A DNA stretch of 64,000 bases from contig NC_071391.1 of assembly GCF_022682495.2 (NCBI RefSeq), positions 40,949,998 to 41,013,997 of the forward strand, given 5' to 3'. Origin of the DNA: Desmodus rotundus (Eukaryota; Chordata; Mammalia; Chiroptera; Phyllostomidae). The position numbers were made by a program, and so were the translations under genes. The notes beneath the pieces are model-generated. The model searched no databases. It was not told the DNA's origin and worked only from the letters and a program-made list of their open reading frames with translations. Below, one piece after another: positions 33,719-46,024 of this stretch. Position 1 is the first letter of the stretch. The number at the start of each line of letters is the position of its first letter.

Positions 33719-35997
33719 TTTTTTTTTTTTAAATTCACATACCATACAATTCATCCATTTAAAGTGTACAGTTTAGTGGTTTTTTGTGTTTTCAGAGTTG
33801 TGCAACCATCACCAAAATCAATTTTAGAACATTTCACCCCCCAAAATACTATAATCTTCAGTCATCACCCTCTAACATCCCCCCTTCAGCCCTAGGGCAC
33901 CCGCTAGTCTACTTTCTGTCTCTGTTAGTTTTTCTACTCTGGACATTTCATGTACATGGAAGCGTACGGTATGTGACCTTTTGTGACTGGCTGCTTTCAC
34001 TTGGCACAGTGCTTTCATGGTTCATCGACGTGGTAGCCTGTGTCAGTGCGTCGTTTCTGTTTATGGGTGAGTGTGATTCCTTCATGTGGATATACCATAT
34101 TTTATTTATCGTTTTATCACCAGTTCATGGGCATTTGGGTTGTTTATATTTTTATTATTATGAATAATGCGGCTGGTAACATTTGTGTAGACACGTTTTC
34201 ATTTCTCGGGAATATACATTTGGGAAATATGAGCAATTTAGTGTGGCTGGAACTAATAATGGAATTTCAGGGTCATGTGGTTTATTACTCTATGTTTAAC
34301 TTTTTGAGGAACTGCTAGACTATTTTCCAAAGCAGATGCACCATTTTACATTCCCACCAGTGATGTATGCAGGTTCCAGTTTCTACACATCTTGTCTATA
34401 CTTGTTATTGTTTGACTTTTTGATTATTGCCTTTCTACTGGGTGTGAAGTAGTATCTCATTGTGGATTTATATGCATTTCTCTGATGTCTAAGGACTTTG
34501 AGCATCTTTTCATGTGTTTTTTGGCTACTTTTGTATATTTTTGGAGAAAGTTCTATTCATATCTTTTGCCTGTATTTATATTGGGTTACTTTTTAGTACT
34601 GAGTTTTAAGAGTTCTTTTTATATTTTAGATACAAGTCCATTATCAGGTATGTGATTTGCAATTATTTTCTCCCATTGACTGGGTTGTCTTCATTTTCTT
34701 GATGGTGTACTTTTAGAAGAAAAGTTTTTAATTTTGATGAAGTCCAGTTTATTTTTCATTTTGTTGCTGCTGCTTTTGGTTTCATATTTAAAAAGTCATT
34801 GTTAAATCCAAAGTCATGGAGATTTATGCCTATGTTTTCAAATTTTACAGTATTTGCACTTAACATTTGTCTTTAAGCTGTTTTGGGTTATTTTTTTGTA
34901 TACAGTGTTACATAGAAGCCCAGTTTCATGTGGGTATGCAGTTACCTAATTATCCCAGGACCATTTGTTGAAAAGACTATTCTTTTTACATTGAATTGTT
35001 TTGATACCCTTGTTGAAATTCGGTTGAATATAAATGTGAGTTTATTGCTGGATTCTCAATTCTGTTCGATTAATATGTATGCGTGCATGTGTGTGCGTGT
35101 GTGTGTATAGAGCGTGGGTGTCAAACTCATTTTCACTGGGGGCCACATCAGTCTTGCGGTTGCCTTCAAAGGGCTGAATGTAATTTTAAGACTGTATAAA
35201 TGTAATTGCCCCTTAACTAGGGGCAAGGAGCTCGGCACTGCCGTGGGGTAGAAACAAGGTGGAGGGCGGGATTCAGCCCACGGGCCTTGTGTTTGCCACC
35301 TGTGGTCTAGAGAGAGAGATGTGTGTGTATACGCCAGTACTACAGTCTTGATTACTGTAACTTTGTAGGAAGTTTTGAGATTGAATTGTACGTCTTCCAA
35401 TTTTGTTCTCTTTCAAGATTGATTTCTGAGTCCTGTGACCCAGCATTTCCACATAAATTTTAGAACCAGCTTGTCAATTTCTGCAAAAAATAAAAAAGCC
35501 AGCTGGGATTTTGATAGACTGTGTTCAATCTGTAGATCAGTTTGGGGAGTATTGCCATCTTAACAATATTAAGTTTTTCTATCTATGAACACAACATTTC
35601 TTTATATTTAGGTCTTTAGTGGCTTTCAACTTTTTATAATTTTGTAATTTTCAGTGTCCCCAGTATTATTTTGTTAAATCTATTTCTAATTATTTTATTG
35701 TTTTGATGTTATTGAAAATTGAGTTATTAATTTTATTTTCAGGTTGTTTACGACTGTATAGAAATACAATTAATTTTTGTGTATTAATATTGTATCCTGC
35801 AACCTTGCTGAATTATGTGCTCTAATACACAGTCATGTCATTAGCAAATAGAAATATTTTATTTTTCTTGTCTGTCTGCATGTTTTTCTTTCTTTTCTTG
35901 CCTTACTGCCTAGGCTGGAACCTCTAGTACAATGTTGAACAGAAGTAGTGAGAGTGAACATCCTTGTCTTTTTCCTGGTCTTAAGAAGGAAGCTGTC
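33719..35997 (-). mobile_element. Old L1, antisense, 3' part
   Basis: Begins with a T-rich run and TTCACATACCATACAATTCATC, typical of the reversed end of older (L1MB-like) elements, then runs back through the ORF2 carboxy end. A hAT element (35113-35304) and, from about 35998, a younger sense L1 have landed in it. It resumes at 37757-38035. Confidence 0.85.
35113..35304. mobile_element. 192-bp non-autonomous hAT with 8-bp target duplication
   Basis: Inverted ends CGTGGGTGTCAAAC and, reversed, CACAGGTGGCAAAC. Flanks GTATAGAG (35105-35112) and GTCTAGAG (35305-35312) are an 8-bp duplication with one mismatch, as expected for hAT. No transposase is encoded. It sits inside an antisense L1. Confidence 0.85.
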
Positions 35998-37756
35998 AAT
36001 ATACTGTATTCACGATAGGAAAAATTAGCATCATTAAAACATCCATACTACCCAAAGCAATCTACAGATTCAGCACAATTCCTATGAAAATCCCAATGGC
36101 ATATCTCACAGATCTAGAACAAATATCCCTAAAATTTACACAGAACCACAAAAGACCCTGAATAGCCTTAGCAACCTTGAGAATGAAAAACAAAGTTGGA
36201 GGAATCACACTACCTGATATCAAACTATACTACAAGGCCATAACAATCAAAACAACAAGGTATTGGCACAAGAACAGGCATATAGAGCAATCGGACAGAA
36301 TAGAGTGCACAGAAATAAACCCATGCCTTTATGGTCAATTAATATTTGAGAAAGGAGGCAAGAACAAACAGTGGGGTAAAGATAGTCTTTTCAATAAATG
36401 GTATTGGGAATATTGTACAGATACATGCAAAAAAGTGAAACTAGACCACCAACTTACACCATTTACAAGCATAAACTCCAAATGGATTAAAGACTTAAGT
36501 TGCAAAGCCATAAAAATCCTAGAAGAAAACATGTCTTGTAGCAATATTTTTTGCTGATATATCTCCTTAGGCAAGGAAAACAAAAGAAAAGATAAACAAA
36601 TGAGACCACATCAAACCAAAAAGCTTTTGCACAGCAAAAGAAACCATTAACAAAATGAAAAGACAACCCATTGAATGGGAGAACATATTTGCCTTTGATA
36701 CATCTGATATGGGATTAATTTCCAAAATATATGAAGAATTTAGACTACTCAACACCAAAAAGACAAGCAACTTATTTTAAAAATGAGCAAAGTATCTGAA
36801 TAAACACTTCTCCAAAGAGGACATACAGATAGCCAAGAGACATGAAAAAATGCTCAGTGTCACTGATCATCAGAGACATGCAATTAAAACCACAATGAGA
36901 TGTCACCTCATGCCTGCAGAATGGCTACTATCAACAAATCAACAAACAAGTGCTGGTGAGGATGTGGAGAAAAGCAAACCCTCGTGCACTGTTGGTGGGA
37001 ATGCAGACTGGTACAGCCACTGTGGAGAGCATATGGAGATACTTCAAAAAATTAAAAATAGAACTGACTTATGACTCGGCATTCCTGCTTCTGGGAATAT
37101 ATCCTAAGAAATCTGAAACACTAATTCAAAAGAATATATGTGCCTCTATGTTCCTTGCAGTGCCTTTATAGCCCAAGATCTGGAAACAGCCCAAGTTCCC
37201 ATCAGTAGATGAGTGGATAAAAAAGCTGTGGTACATTTATACAATGGAATACCACTCGACAGTAAAAAAGAAAGAATTTTACCTTTTGCATCAGCATGGA
37301 CGGACCTGGAGACTATTATGCTAAGTGAAATAAGCCAGTCAGAGAAAGACAAACACCATATTATTTCACTCATATGTGGAATCTAATGAACAAAAATGGA
37401 CAAAATATTGTAGGAACAGAGGCATGGATACATGGAACAGACTGACAGCTGTCAGAGGGATGGAGGTTGTGGGGTTGGGTGAAAGAAGATTAAGGGATTA
37501 ATAGAAACCCCATATATATCTATACCTATAGATACACGTATGTCACATAGACACAGACAACAGTGTGGTGATGGCCAGTGGAAAAGGAGGTAGGGAGGAG
37601 GTGAGCAAAGTGGGAGAATGGGGACGGAAAGAGACTTTGCTTGGAGCAATGGGCACTTGATGCGGTGTGCAGGTGATGTTTTGTTGAGTTGTACATGTGA
37701 AACTGGTACGGTTTTGTGAGCCAGTGTCACCGCAGTAAGTTCAGTTTAAAAAAGAG
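35998..37756 (+). mobile_element. 5'-truncated L1, sense, nested in an older L1
   Basis: About 1.76 kb from the ORF2 region GGAAAAATTAGCATCATTAA to the 3' UTR and AAAAAAGAGAAG tail. ORF2 carboxy-terminal landmarks include [20 protein letters not shown] and [12 protein letters not shown], with stop codons between blocks. Possible target repeat AGAAGGAAGCT / AGAAGAAAGCT. Confidence 0.9.
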
Positions 37757-38035
37757 AAGAAAGCTTTCATACCATTAAGTATGATGTTAGGTATGGGTTT
37801 TGTGTAGATGCCCTTTGTCAGATTGAGGAAGTTTCCTGCTGTTCCTAGTTTGTTGAGTGTTTTAATTATGAAGGGATATTGAGTTATGTCAAGTGCTTTC
37901 TCTATGCCTGTTGAGATGATCATGGCATTTTGTCCTTCATTCCATTGATATAATGTATTACAAGATTGATTTTTGGATATTAAATCAGCCTTTCATTTCT
38001 TGTCTATATTGAGGTGGTATCTCTTAAAGTGTTTT
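37757..38035 (-). mobile_element. Old L1, antisense, upstream remainder
   Basis: Minus-strand translation STGIEKALDITQYPFIIKT and LNLTKGIYTKPIPNIILNG is the L1 reverse transcriptase segment that should adjoin the part broken at 35997. Confidence 0.85.
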
Positions 38036-38044
38036 TATCATCCA

Positions 38045-38345
38045 GAGTAAGAAGGGCACTCCAAGCAGAGGAAACACAAGGGGGAAAAAATCTTAGAGCC
38101 TTGAAATAGCTTTAGAGTTGTAAAAGATGAGACCAGGGAATTGGCAGGGGCCAAACTGAAGGGTTTTTTCCTGCCATACTTTAGGAGTTTGGATTCTCCT
38201 CTAAAGGCAGAGGAGGCCATTTTAAGGTTGTAAATGGAAGAGAGACATCCAGCCTGGGTTTAGAAAAGACACCCTGGCAGCAGTGTAGAGGCTGCACTGT
38301 CACGATGTCTCAGGGAGAAGATCGTTGCAGTAATCCGGTTGAGAC
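38045..38345 (-). repeat. L2-like fragment (antisense)
   Basis: GGGCACTCCAAGCAGAGGAA, GGAGTTTGGATTCTCCTC, CACCCTGGCAGCAGTGTAG and GTTGCAGTAATCCGG match a commonly seen antisense L2 stretch. Confidence 0.55.
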
Positions 38346-38387
38346 ATGAGCATCGTTAAGCTAATGCCATTGGGCTCATCAGTTAGG

Positions 38388-38474
38388 ATAGTCGTGACAA
38401 GTGACAGAAAAATCAGCTTCAATTGTCTTAAGACAGAAAGGGAATTTATTGTGTTATATAAATGAAAGGACTCT
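38388..38474. repeat. Old interspersed repeat, left part (same family as 22595)
   Basis: GTGACAGAAAAATCAGCTTC and AAAGGGAATTTATTGTG match; it continues at about 38760-39005 after a VES insertion. Confidence 0.45.
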
Positions 38475-38700
38475 GCCCTGGCTGGTGTGGCTCAGTTGGT
38501 TGGAGCATTGTCCTGTAAACCAAGAGGTCACGGGTTTGATGCTCTATCAGAAAACATACCTAGGTTGCAGTTTGGTCCCTAGTTGGGGTGTGTGGGAGAG
38601 GCAACTGGTCAGTGTTTCTCTCTCTCACAATGATGTTTCTCTCCCTCTTTCTCCCTCCCTTCCCCTGTCTCTAAGATCAGTAAGCATGTCCTCCGGTGAG
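38475..38700 (+). mobile_element. VES SINE
   Basis: GCCCTGGCTGGTGTGGCTCAG start, B-box-like GGGTTTGATGCTC, and a CT-rich tail with a duplicated TTTCTCTC block. Splits an older repeat. Confidence 0.9.
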
Positions 38701-38756
38701 GATATGGATGGATGGGTGGGTGGATGGATGGATGGATGGACGGACAGACGTATGGA
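38701..38756. repeat. (GGAT)n microsatellite
   Basis: GATG/GGTG tetranucleotide tandem grown from the tail of the adjacent SINE. Confidence 0.85.
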
Positions 38757-39472
38757 CTCTGTTAGAACTGGCCTCCATTGTTGTTTGATCCAGAGATTCA
38801 CAATCTCATCAGGGCTCCAGCTGTGATCTTTCACTTCTGGGTTCCTCTCAAGTTCGTTTTACCATCTGGCTGCTCTCTCAGGGTAGCAGCAATGGTTGTA
38901 GCAGTTCCAGGCATCACCTCACATTCTATTCAGGGAGAAAGTGTGTCTTTTTAAAAAACTCTTCCTTCTTTTCTACCTCACTCTTAGTCTTCAGTAGTGC
39001 CGGCTAATATCTACCCATCTCAGTGGCTTGAATTCAGTATTTGCAGTGCTTGGGTAGAGAGAATATGCTGATTGCTCTGAAGATGAGAGTGATCCCCCAC
39101 CCCAAAAATAGCAGTACTAGGGGAAGAGGAGTAAATGGAGCAGGGGAGGCTTTCAACAGTAGCTAGGAGGAGAACAATTCTAAGAGACAATGTTAAATAC
39201 AAGTGGAAGGCAAGGGAGAGGGGGGCATCTTGGATTAGTCTCAGGTGAATAAATAAACAGCAATGCCCTTCACCAGAGTAGGAATGGGAGAAAAATAAAT
39301 TTAAGGGGAAAGCTGGTGAACTCAGGAATTTAAAGACTAGTGTAACATCCCCTTCTTCAGTCTTTTTTCTTCCATTGACAACTCTAGCTCCCTATTCCAT
39401 TCCTTATATGAAATATATGATGGTATAGGTTGCAAGTATCTCAACATAGCTACTTAAAAATAACAGCAAGTG
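38757..39472. other. Intron 1; remainder of old repeat then unrecognised
   Basis: 38760-39005 holds the right part of the repeat split by the SINE (TCATCAGGGCTCCAGCTGTG). The rest, up to the HAL1 target site, shows nothing. Confidence 0.4.
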
Positions 39473-41349
39473 GGACTTCTGGGCAAGATGGAGGCATACT
39501 TTGCCTCCTCATGCAACCACAGAGAGAATTACAACTAAACCTCAAAATAACACCCAGGACTGTCAGAAAATCAAACCGTATGGAAGTCTGATAACCAAGG
39601 ATTTAAAGAAGCTGCATTCATCCAGACACATAGGAGGGGCAGAGATGTGGAGAGGGGCAGAGAGGTGAGGAGATGTGATGTGGCACAGAGAGGCAGCGGC
39701 GGGAACGGGAGGCCCCACATTCACGTATGGTGGATAAAAACTGGGAGGGATACCTTGGGAATGAGCATTCCCAGCCCCAGGCCAGACCACGCAGCCCGGG
39801 ATTCCAGCACTGGAACATAACCCCATAACTTCTGGCTGTAAAAACCAGTGAGGGTCAGGGCAGTGGAAGAAACTGCTAGTTTTTCAGGAGAGGCCATTTA
39901 AAAGGCTCTCACAGACTTAGAACATACGCAAACCCACCCACCCTGGGATTCACCACCAAGACAACAGCTGGACGGGTGCCAGTCACATACCGGGAGTGGG
40001 TGAAGTGACTAGAAATGGGGTGAGTGCTAGGCAAACCTCCAGAAGCCAGGTAGTGGCACTGTTCCCTCTCTGAGCCCTCCCTCCACACAGAGCCACAAGG
40101 CGGTGAAGCAGGTTGCCCTGCCCTGGCCATTACCTAAGGCCCTGCCCCACACAATTTACAGGTGTCTTTTCTACAATAGGCCATGCTACTAAGACAGGGA
40201 GCCAAAGCAGCTCTACCCAGTACACAGAAACAAACACAGGGGGGCTGCCAAGGTTATACTGAGTGAAATAAAAAGAAAAATCTACAGGGAACGAACAGTG
40301 AAGGGGAGGAAGCCAAGATTCAAATCAACAATTTGGAACATAAGGAAGAAATAAGCATTCAACCAGAACAGCAAGAAGAAACAGAATTCAAAAAAAAATA
40401 AGGATAGTATACGAAACCTCTGGGACATCTCTAAGCATACCAACATCCAAATTTATAGGGATTGCAGAAGGAGAAGAGGAAGAGCAAGAAATTGAAAAGT
40501 TATTTGAAAAAATAGTGAAAGAAAACTTCCCTGATTTGGTGAAGGAAATAGACATACAAGTCCAGGAAGCACAGAGAGTCTGAAACAAGTTGCACCCAAA
40601 GAGGACCACACCAACACACATAATAGTTAAAATGCCAAAGGCCAGAAATAAAGAGAGAATCTTAAAAGCAGCAAGAGAAAAGCAGAGAGTTACCTACAAA
40701 GGAGTTCCCATAAGACTGTCAGCTGATTTCTCAAAAGAAACTTTGCAGTCAAGAAGGAACTGGCAAGAAGTATTCAAAGTGATGTAATCTAGGAATCCTA
40801 CATTCCTAGATTACTCTATCCAGCAAAGCTTTCATTTAGAATGGAAGGGAAAATAAAGTGCTTCCCAGATAAGGTCAAGTTAAAGGAGTTTATCATCACC
40901 TAGCCATTATTACATGAAATGTTAAAGGGACTTACTTAAGAAAAAGAAGATCAAAATGATGAACATTAAAATGGCAACAAATGCTCAACTATCAACAACT
41001 AAATCAGGAAAAACAGGCTAAGCAACAACCAGAACAGGAACAGAATCACAGAAGTGGAGATCATTTGGAGGGTTATCGACTGTGAAGGGGAAGGAGGAGA
41101 ATGGGGGAAAAGGTACAAGAATTAAGAGGCTTGATTGGTAGGTACAAAATAGGGGGAGGTTAAGAGCAGTATAGGAAATAGAGAAGCCAAAGAACGTACA
41201 TGCACAACCCATGGACATGAACTAAGTGGGGGAGGGGGATTTCTGGAGGGAAGGGGGGTAATGGTCAGAGGAGGGCAAAGGGAGAAAAACTGGGACAACT
41301 GTAATAGCATAATAAATAACATATATATTACAATTAAGTAAAAAAATAG
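39473..41349 (+). mobile_element. Full-length HAL1 (half-L1) retroelement
   Basis: About 1.88 kb, flanked by a 15-bp direct repeat AAATAACAGCAAGTG / AAATACCAGCAAGTG (39458-39472, 41350-41364). It starts GGACTTCTGGGCAAGATGG and ends in an A/T-rich tail. Only an ORF1-like protein is encoded, with the RNA-binding C-terminal part showing GIAEGEEEEQEIEKLF, KERILKAAREK and VPIRLSADFSKETLQ. There is no ORF2 before the 3' UTR, the hallmark of HAL1. A TGA at 40581 and a TAA at 40785 break the frame, so it is inactive. L1 machinery would have mobilised it. Confidence 0.8.
40785..40813. repeat. Perfect 12-bp hairpin inside HAL1 ORF1
   Basis: TAATCTAGGAAT, five bases, then ATTCCTAGATTA. The right arm is normal L1/HAL1 sequence (CTAGATTACTCTATCC); the left arm appears copied in inverse and introduces the stop codon. 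Confidence 0.8.
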
Positions 41350-41364
41350 AAATACCAGCAAGTG

Positions 41365-41749
41365 TAAGCCAATGAAAGAGCAGCCTACTGCCTCTTCCCA
41401 CACTCCTGTTTAAAATTCTGTATGTGACGCATTTGGGGGATGTCTTAAGACTTTTGGCATTTTACTTGCTGCCCTTGCCATTTATTAGAATCCTAAGCTA
41501 TTTTTAAAAAATACATTTTTGTCTGTTTTGTACTGTTTACTTGATGTTTTAGAGCCAAATATAGTACTTTATGTTCTTTCCTGTTGAATTTTACCTGTTT
41601 AAATTTGGTCTAGAATTCTAGCCTCTTGAAGTTTTTCAGAGCATCCATTTTTCCACCCAGCGTATTTATTATCTCTCTCAGCTGTAAAACATTAAAACAC
41701 TCTTGTTCAGGACATTTTGAAACCTAAGCAAAATTAGAGAGAGTAGTCA
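41365..41749. other. Intron 1, no feature recognised
   Basis: AT-rich, unique-looking or decayed L2/L1. No exon. Confidence 0.35.
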
Positions 41750-42045
41750 AATGGGTCCACATCACCCTGCTTCAACAACTATCTTTTTGTGTCCCGGGTA
41801 TCTCCGCCCCCCACCCTCCCCCATGCACTCGATTATTTTTTAAGCAAATCCCAGACATTGGATCACTTTATCCTTAAATACTTTAGTATACATCTCTAAA
41901 AAAACCAAGAATTAAAAAAAAACATGCCACAGTACCATTATTACACATTAAAAATAATAATTCAATAATGTCATTAAATATCTAGTCAGTGTTTAAATTT
42001 CTGTCTCATATTTTTTTTTTCAATTTTACTCTGGATTATAATCAG
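41750..42045. repeat. Old LINE-derived segment, family uncertain
   Basis: AAGCAAATCCCAGACATTGG and AGTATACATCTCTAAAAAAAC resemble an old L1 3' UTR in antisense. Confidence 0.45.
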
Positions 42046-42189
42046 CATGTCTTCCTCATAGATCATTCCGATTATTTTCTTACTGTATCGGTCAGTTGAA
42101 CCTGCTGATAGGATTGCACCAGTCTGTTTGCTGAAACCTTTTGTGAAGAGTTATTCAACCAGTCGGTCATTTGGTTGCTCTACCCCATC

Positions 42190-42805
42190 TCATTCCGTCC
42201 GTTTTAGACTGTGGTCAGCCTGCTTGCTCCCTTCCCTCTTCGGTCTGTTCTCAACACAGCAGCCGTATTGACCCGTCAAAGCCCAAATCTCTCCCCTCCA
42301 CAGAACCTGAGATGAGAAGATCAGGTCTGGATGAGACCTAAAAGGCCCTGCTTAATCCTCTTCCCCAGTGCCTTCTACTTTTCCTGCTTTGTCACTTTGC
42401 TTTGGCCACACCGGCCTCCTCCTGGCTGCTCTTTAACATGCCAGACGTGCTCCCACCTCAGGGGCTCTGCATTTGCTGTTTCCTTTGCCTGAAATGCTCT
42501 TTTTTGAATATCCGTCTGCCTTTTCTCCATCTTCTTTAGGCCTTCACTTGAATGCATGCATCTCCTGAGCCTTCTCTGGCCACTTCAGCTAGAATCTTCC
42601 TCCCACATGTATTGTCTCCTTGGCTTGCTGTATATTTTTTCTCTTAGTATTTATCACTATCTTGTTTATTATCTCTTTTCTCACTCACAAAGGAGGTTCC
42701 ACGAGGGCAGGGGTTTTGTCTTGTTCTTTGCTGTAGCTCCAGTTTCAGACCAGGCCTGCAGGTAGTGGACAGTAAATACTTATTAATGAATGAGAGGATG
42801 AGGAA
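42190..42805 (+). repeat. L2 3' end (sense), long copy
   Basis: CTTTGGCCACACCGGCCTCC, TTTGCCTGAAATGCTCTTTT, CTTCACTTGAATGCATGC, TTATCACTATCTTG and GAGGGCAGGGGTTTTGTC occur in L2 order; ends TTATTAATGAATGAG. Confidence 0.85.
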
Positions 42806-43004
42806 ATTGAGTAAATTAATGAGTGTTGGCCCCTAGATTATAGCTTCCTCTATTAGCACTCGTAAACCATTACCTTTGTACTATTATTGTTATGTTCCTT
42901 ATGGTTACATCATAAGTTATTGTGCATGCATGCGTGGACTGTTACGAATCCAGTAAATTATATTCATGAGGAGTTTTAAATGATGGGAAATCATATGCTG
43001 TACG

Positions 43005-43170
43005 TGAAAGGTAAAGATACACCACTATGCATTTACCAGAAAGAAACATGTCAACATGTTAACAGTGGTTTCATTTCTGGATGAGGTATGGGTGGTTGTT
43101 ATTCTTAAACTTTTCTGTACTTTCTCAGTTTCCCATGGGTATGCATTTCTTTCATAAGGAAAAAATACTA
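43005..43170 (+). repeat. Old L1 (L1M) 3' end
   Basis: GTTAACAGTGGTTTCATTTC then TTTTCTGTACTTTCTCAG is the old L1 3' UTR pattern. Confidence 0.6.
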
Positions 43171-43747
43171 TTTCTTCCCTCCCCCATCCACTCCATCATA
43201 AAATGGGAGAGTCTTTTTTAGAATCTGGCCTGAGACCCACAACGTACTCACCTCTCTGTAGCTCAGGACTCCACCATTTGCCTTTTCCGTCTTGCAAACT
43301 GGGACGTAGTTATCTATCTTCACTGTTTCAGGATTTCTCTTTTTATCACCATAACTTCTGAAAGTTTCCTTTAGTTCAGTGATCTTATTTGCAAATGTTT
43401 CCAGTCTTCTTGGTAGAAATTGTTTAGTGAATAGACTTGAATTTATTCTCTTCACCCATCTGGAACTATATTTTTTTCCTTAGGATTGTTAATTCTGTTC
43501 CATTTAACCCCAAATTTATTCCCTTTAAGAGGGAATATGGAAGCAAAATAGAGGCTGAGAAGTTCACTTCATTCAGCATTACATTTTATTTTCAGGCAAA
43601 TTGCCTTTGCTCAAAAAAGAACCCCTTTAGTACCTTTGTTGTAGGTCCTAATTTATTTTGATCCTTAGCCTCCTCGTATGGTTTTTCCAAGTCTTGCTGC
43701 TCTTTCTTGCTGTTTGCTTATGTGTCTTTCTGTTCACCTTTTCTCTA
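43171..43747. other. Intron 1, no feature recognised
   Basis: No exon: the 95-codon minus-strand frame at 43168-43455 has no recognised domain, though KITELKETFRSYGDK is helix-like. Nothing else seen. Confidence 0.4.
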
Positions 43748-43836
43748 TTCTTTTTTAAATTTAATCTTTATTTTTTATATTACCTTTTAGTCCCCTTATA
43801 CCCTCTCCCCCAAGCAATCACCACACTGTTGCCTGT
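43748..43836 (-). mobile_element. Very short L1 3' end (antisense)
   Basis: TTTTAAATTTAATC, CCTTTTAGTCCCCTTATACC and GCAATCACCACACTGTTG match the start of the antisense L1 at 16151. About 90 bp survived, an extreme 5' truncation. Confidence 0.8.
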
Positions 43837-46024
43837 CTTCTTTTAGAAGAGCTCCCTGTACACCTGCTTTTCCCCCCGTGCCTCTCCTACATGCTTGACA
43901 GTTTCTGAACTGCCCAAACAGATGTATTTAGAGAGCTTCCCTTTTAGAGATGGGCTCATGCCATGGAACTGTGTGCCTGTTTTTAGAGCTTCTTGGTTGT
44001 GTCTTCCTAGAGCCTAAGCCACACAACCCCTGCTTTGTTGCCACAGATACTAAGTTGGAGCAGTCCCTTCCTCCTGTGGTTCTCCTTTCACTTCACCATC
44101 CTGTTTCTTCTTTGGCCAGAGTAGCGGTTGCCCTGCTTTTACGTTACATATCTGTGGAACATGAAAATGTCAGTTGTTCTGGTGTTGGCTGACTATGACT
44201 TTGAACGGGTGCCAGGGTAGCTGAAGTCCTCCAAGATGACAGTGTGCTGCTTCTGTGCTGGAGCTGCCCTCGAGGGGGGTCCTGCCCACCACCTGCACGT
44301 GGTGCTCCTGGAGGAGCGTCATGTCTGGCATCTCTCCTGCTGACCCTGCCCGCCCTTGTTTTCCGGTGAGCGTTTCACTTTGAATGCTCATAAACAGGTT
44401 CCTTCCCAGCCCCTTCCCAGCAGTCCTGTCTCTCTGGAAAGCTCAGACTCTCATCCACATGTTCTCCTCGAGTGCGTCCTGCCCACTGAATCTTGAGTGC
44501 TCTGAGATGTGAAAATACATACACACATATCTGTATTTGTGTATACATATATAACATGCATATACATACACAATTCTTTGTTATCTTAAATTATATCTAC
44601 TCTAAAAGAGTGGTCAAAGAAGAGAGGAAACAATTGGAGAGCTCATGAATGCATGTAAATTAGGTTCTTTTTCAAGTTCAGAAACTTAGAGGTGAGTGGG
44701 TGTGGAGCAGTGTGGTACGTGTGGAGCACTTTGACCAGTGACCCTGACTGCCATTTCCTGTTCTCAAAACTGTGAAGTTGAGGTTACTCAGGATAATGAA
44801 GTAAAAAGCTACTTTGAGTACGGAGAGTGACTGGGCTGGGTCTTGAGATTCCACTAAAAGGCCAATGGGCGCAGTGTACGTCGCCCAGATCAGTTCAACA
44901 AAGTGAAGGGTCCGTGAGGCCCAGAGCATGCCCAGTAGGCGTAAAGAAAACACTACACTTTTATTCAAGAAGTTCTTAGTTGTCTTCCAGCCACAGAACA
45001 ACAGCAATACACCTCTGGTTGAGCAAGTCAGGTTTATTACTTTAGCAAGGGAGAACGCACACCCTGGAGAAGAACGTGGTGTCTCAGTGGGAGTGTTTGA
45101 AAACCTTATATTGGCTTTGGGCTTGTATTGGGTGATTTTGAGGAAGGTTTGAGGATGTGGAGTTTGTGATGCTGTCAGGAAGTGGGGACAGTTCTATGAT
45201 AGGGTATCCTAATAGAGTTTGTCTAAAGGGAGAGCAGACTGAAGACTAAAGCTGTAATGGTGAAGAAGCAGCAGTCACTCATTATGCACGAACGGGGGCG
45301 ATTTGATATTTGGCTGAGACAGTGCTCGTGTTTTGTCTGTGTTCAGGCAGACTACAGAGTTGTCCTTTTTTTTTTTCTTGATCCATTGCGATCACAACAT
45401 GGCCTTGTTTGATGGTTTGATGCTGATGTCCTGGAATTGCTTATATTTAGCAGCACACCAGGAGAACTGTGAGTGCCGGGCCAGCTCGCAGGAACAGCAA
45501 GGCCAAGCTGATAGTACCAGTCGGCTTCTGGATGTCAGGGGCTGCTGCTTTTTCTCAGATACGATTGTAGGTGTCAGTCAGCACTAAATAAAATTGGGCA
45601 GAAACGGTGATTAGTGGAAGATGTTACCTATTTCTGTTTCCCAATCCGTTCAGATAGATGCTGTATGACACATACGTATAACTCTTGAATAAAGCCAGGT
45701 ACGCTAGGTGCAATTAAAGAGATTCAAGAAGTGTGTTCTAAGAGCATGGGGGGAAAATGCTTTGCGGTGGGGGCTGTGGCCTGGGCCCTGAAGGACAGGC
45801 TGGATTTAGATTATGTGGAGTTGGAGAGAAAAACAAAACCACTGGAATACAAAGGCTTAGAAGCAAGAAATCATGAGGCAGGCCCAGAGCATGGTGGGGA
45901 GTCTGGTTAGGCTGAATCAGGAGTGCGTAACAGGAAAGGAGTGTGAGGAGGTACTTCTGAACTAGATTATGCAATTCAGCTGGTTAGGAATTCTTTTGTA
46001 GGGAGGAACATCAGAACTTGTCAC
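43837..46024. other. Intron 1, no gene recognised
   Basis: Mostly unique sequence with a TA/CA-rich simple run at 44515-44575. No internal exon is supported. Confidence 0.45.

Noticed and set aside
40590..40787. KERILKAAREK-containing frame as a small gene
   Set aside because: It is the broken ORF1 of the HAL1 element.
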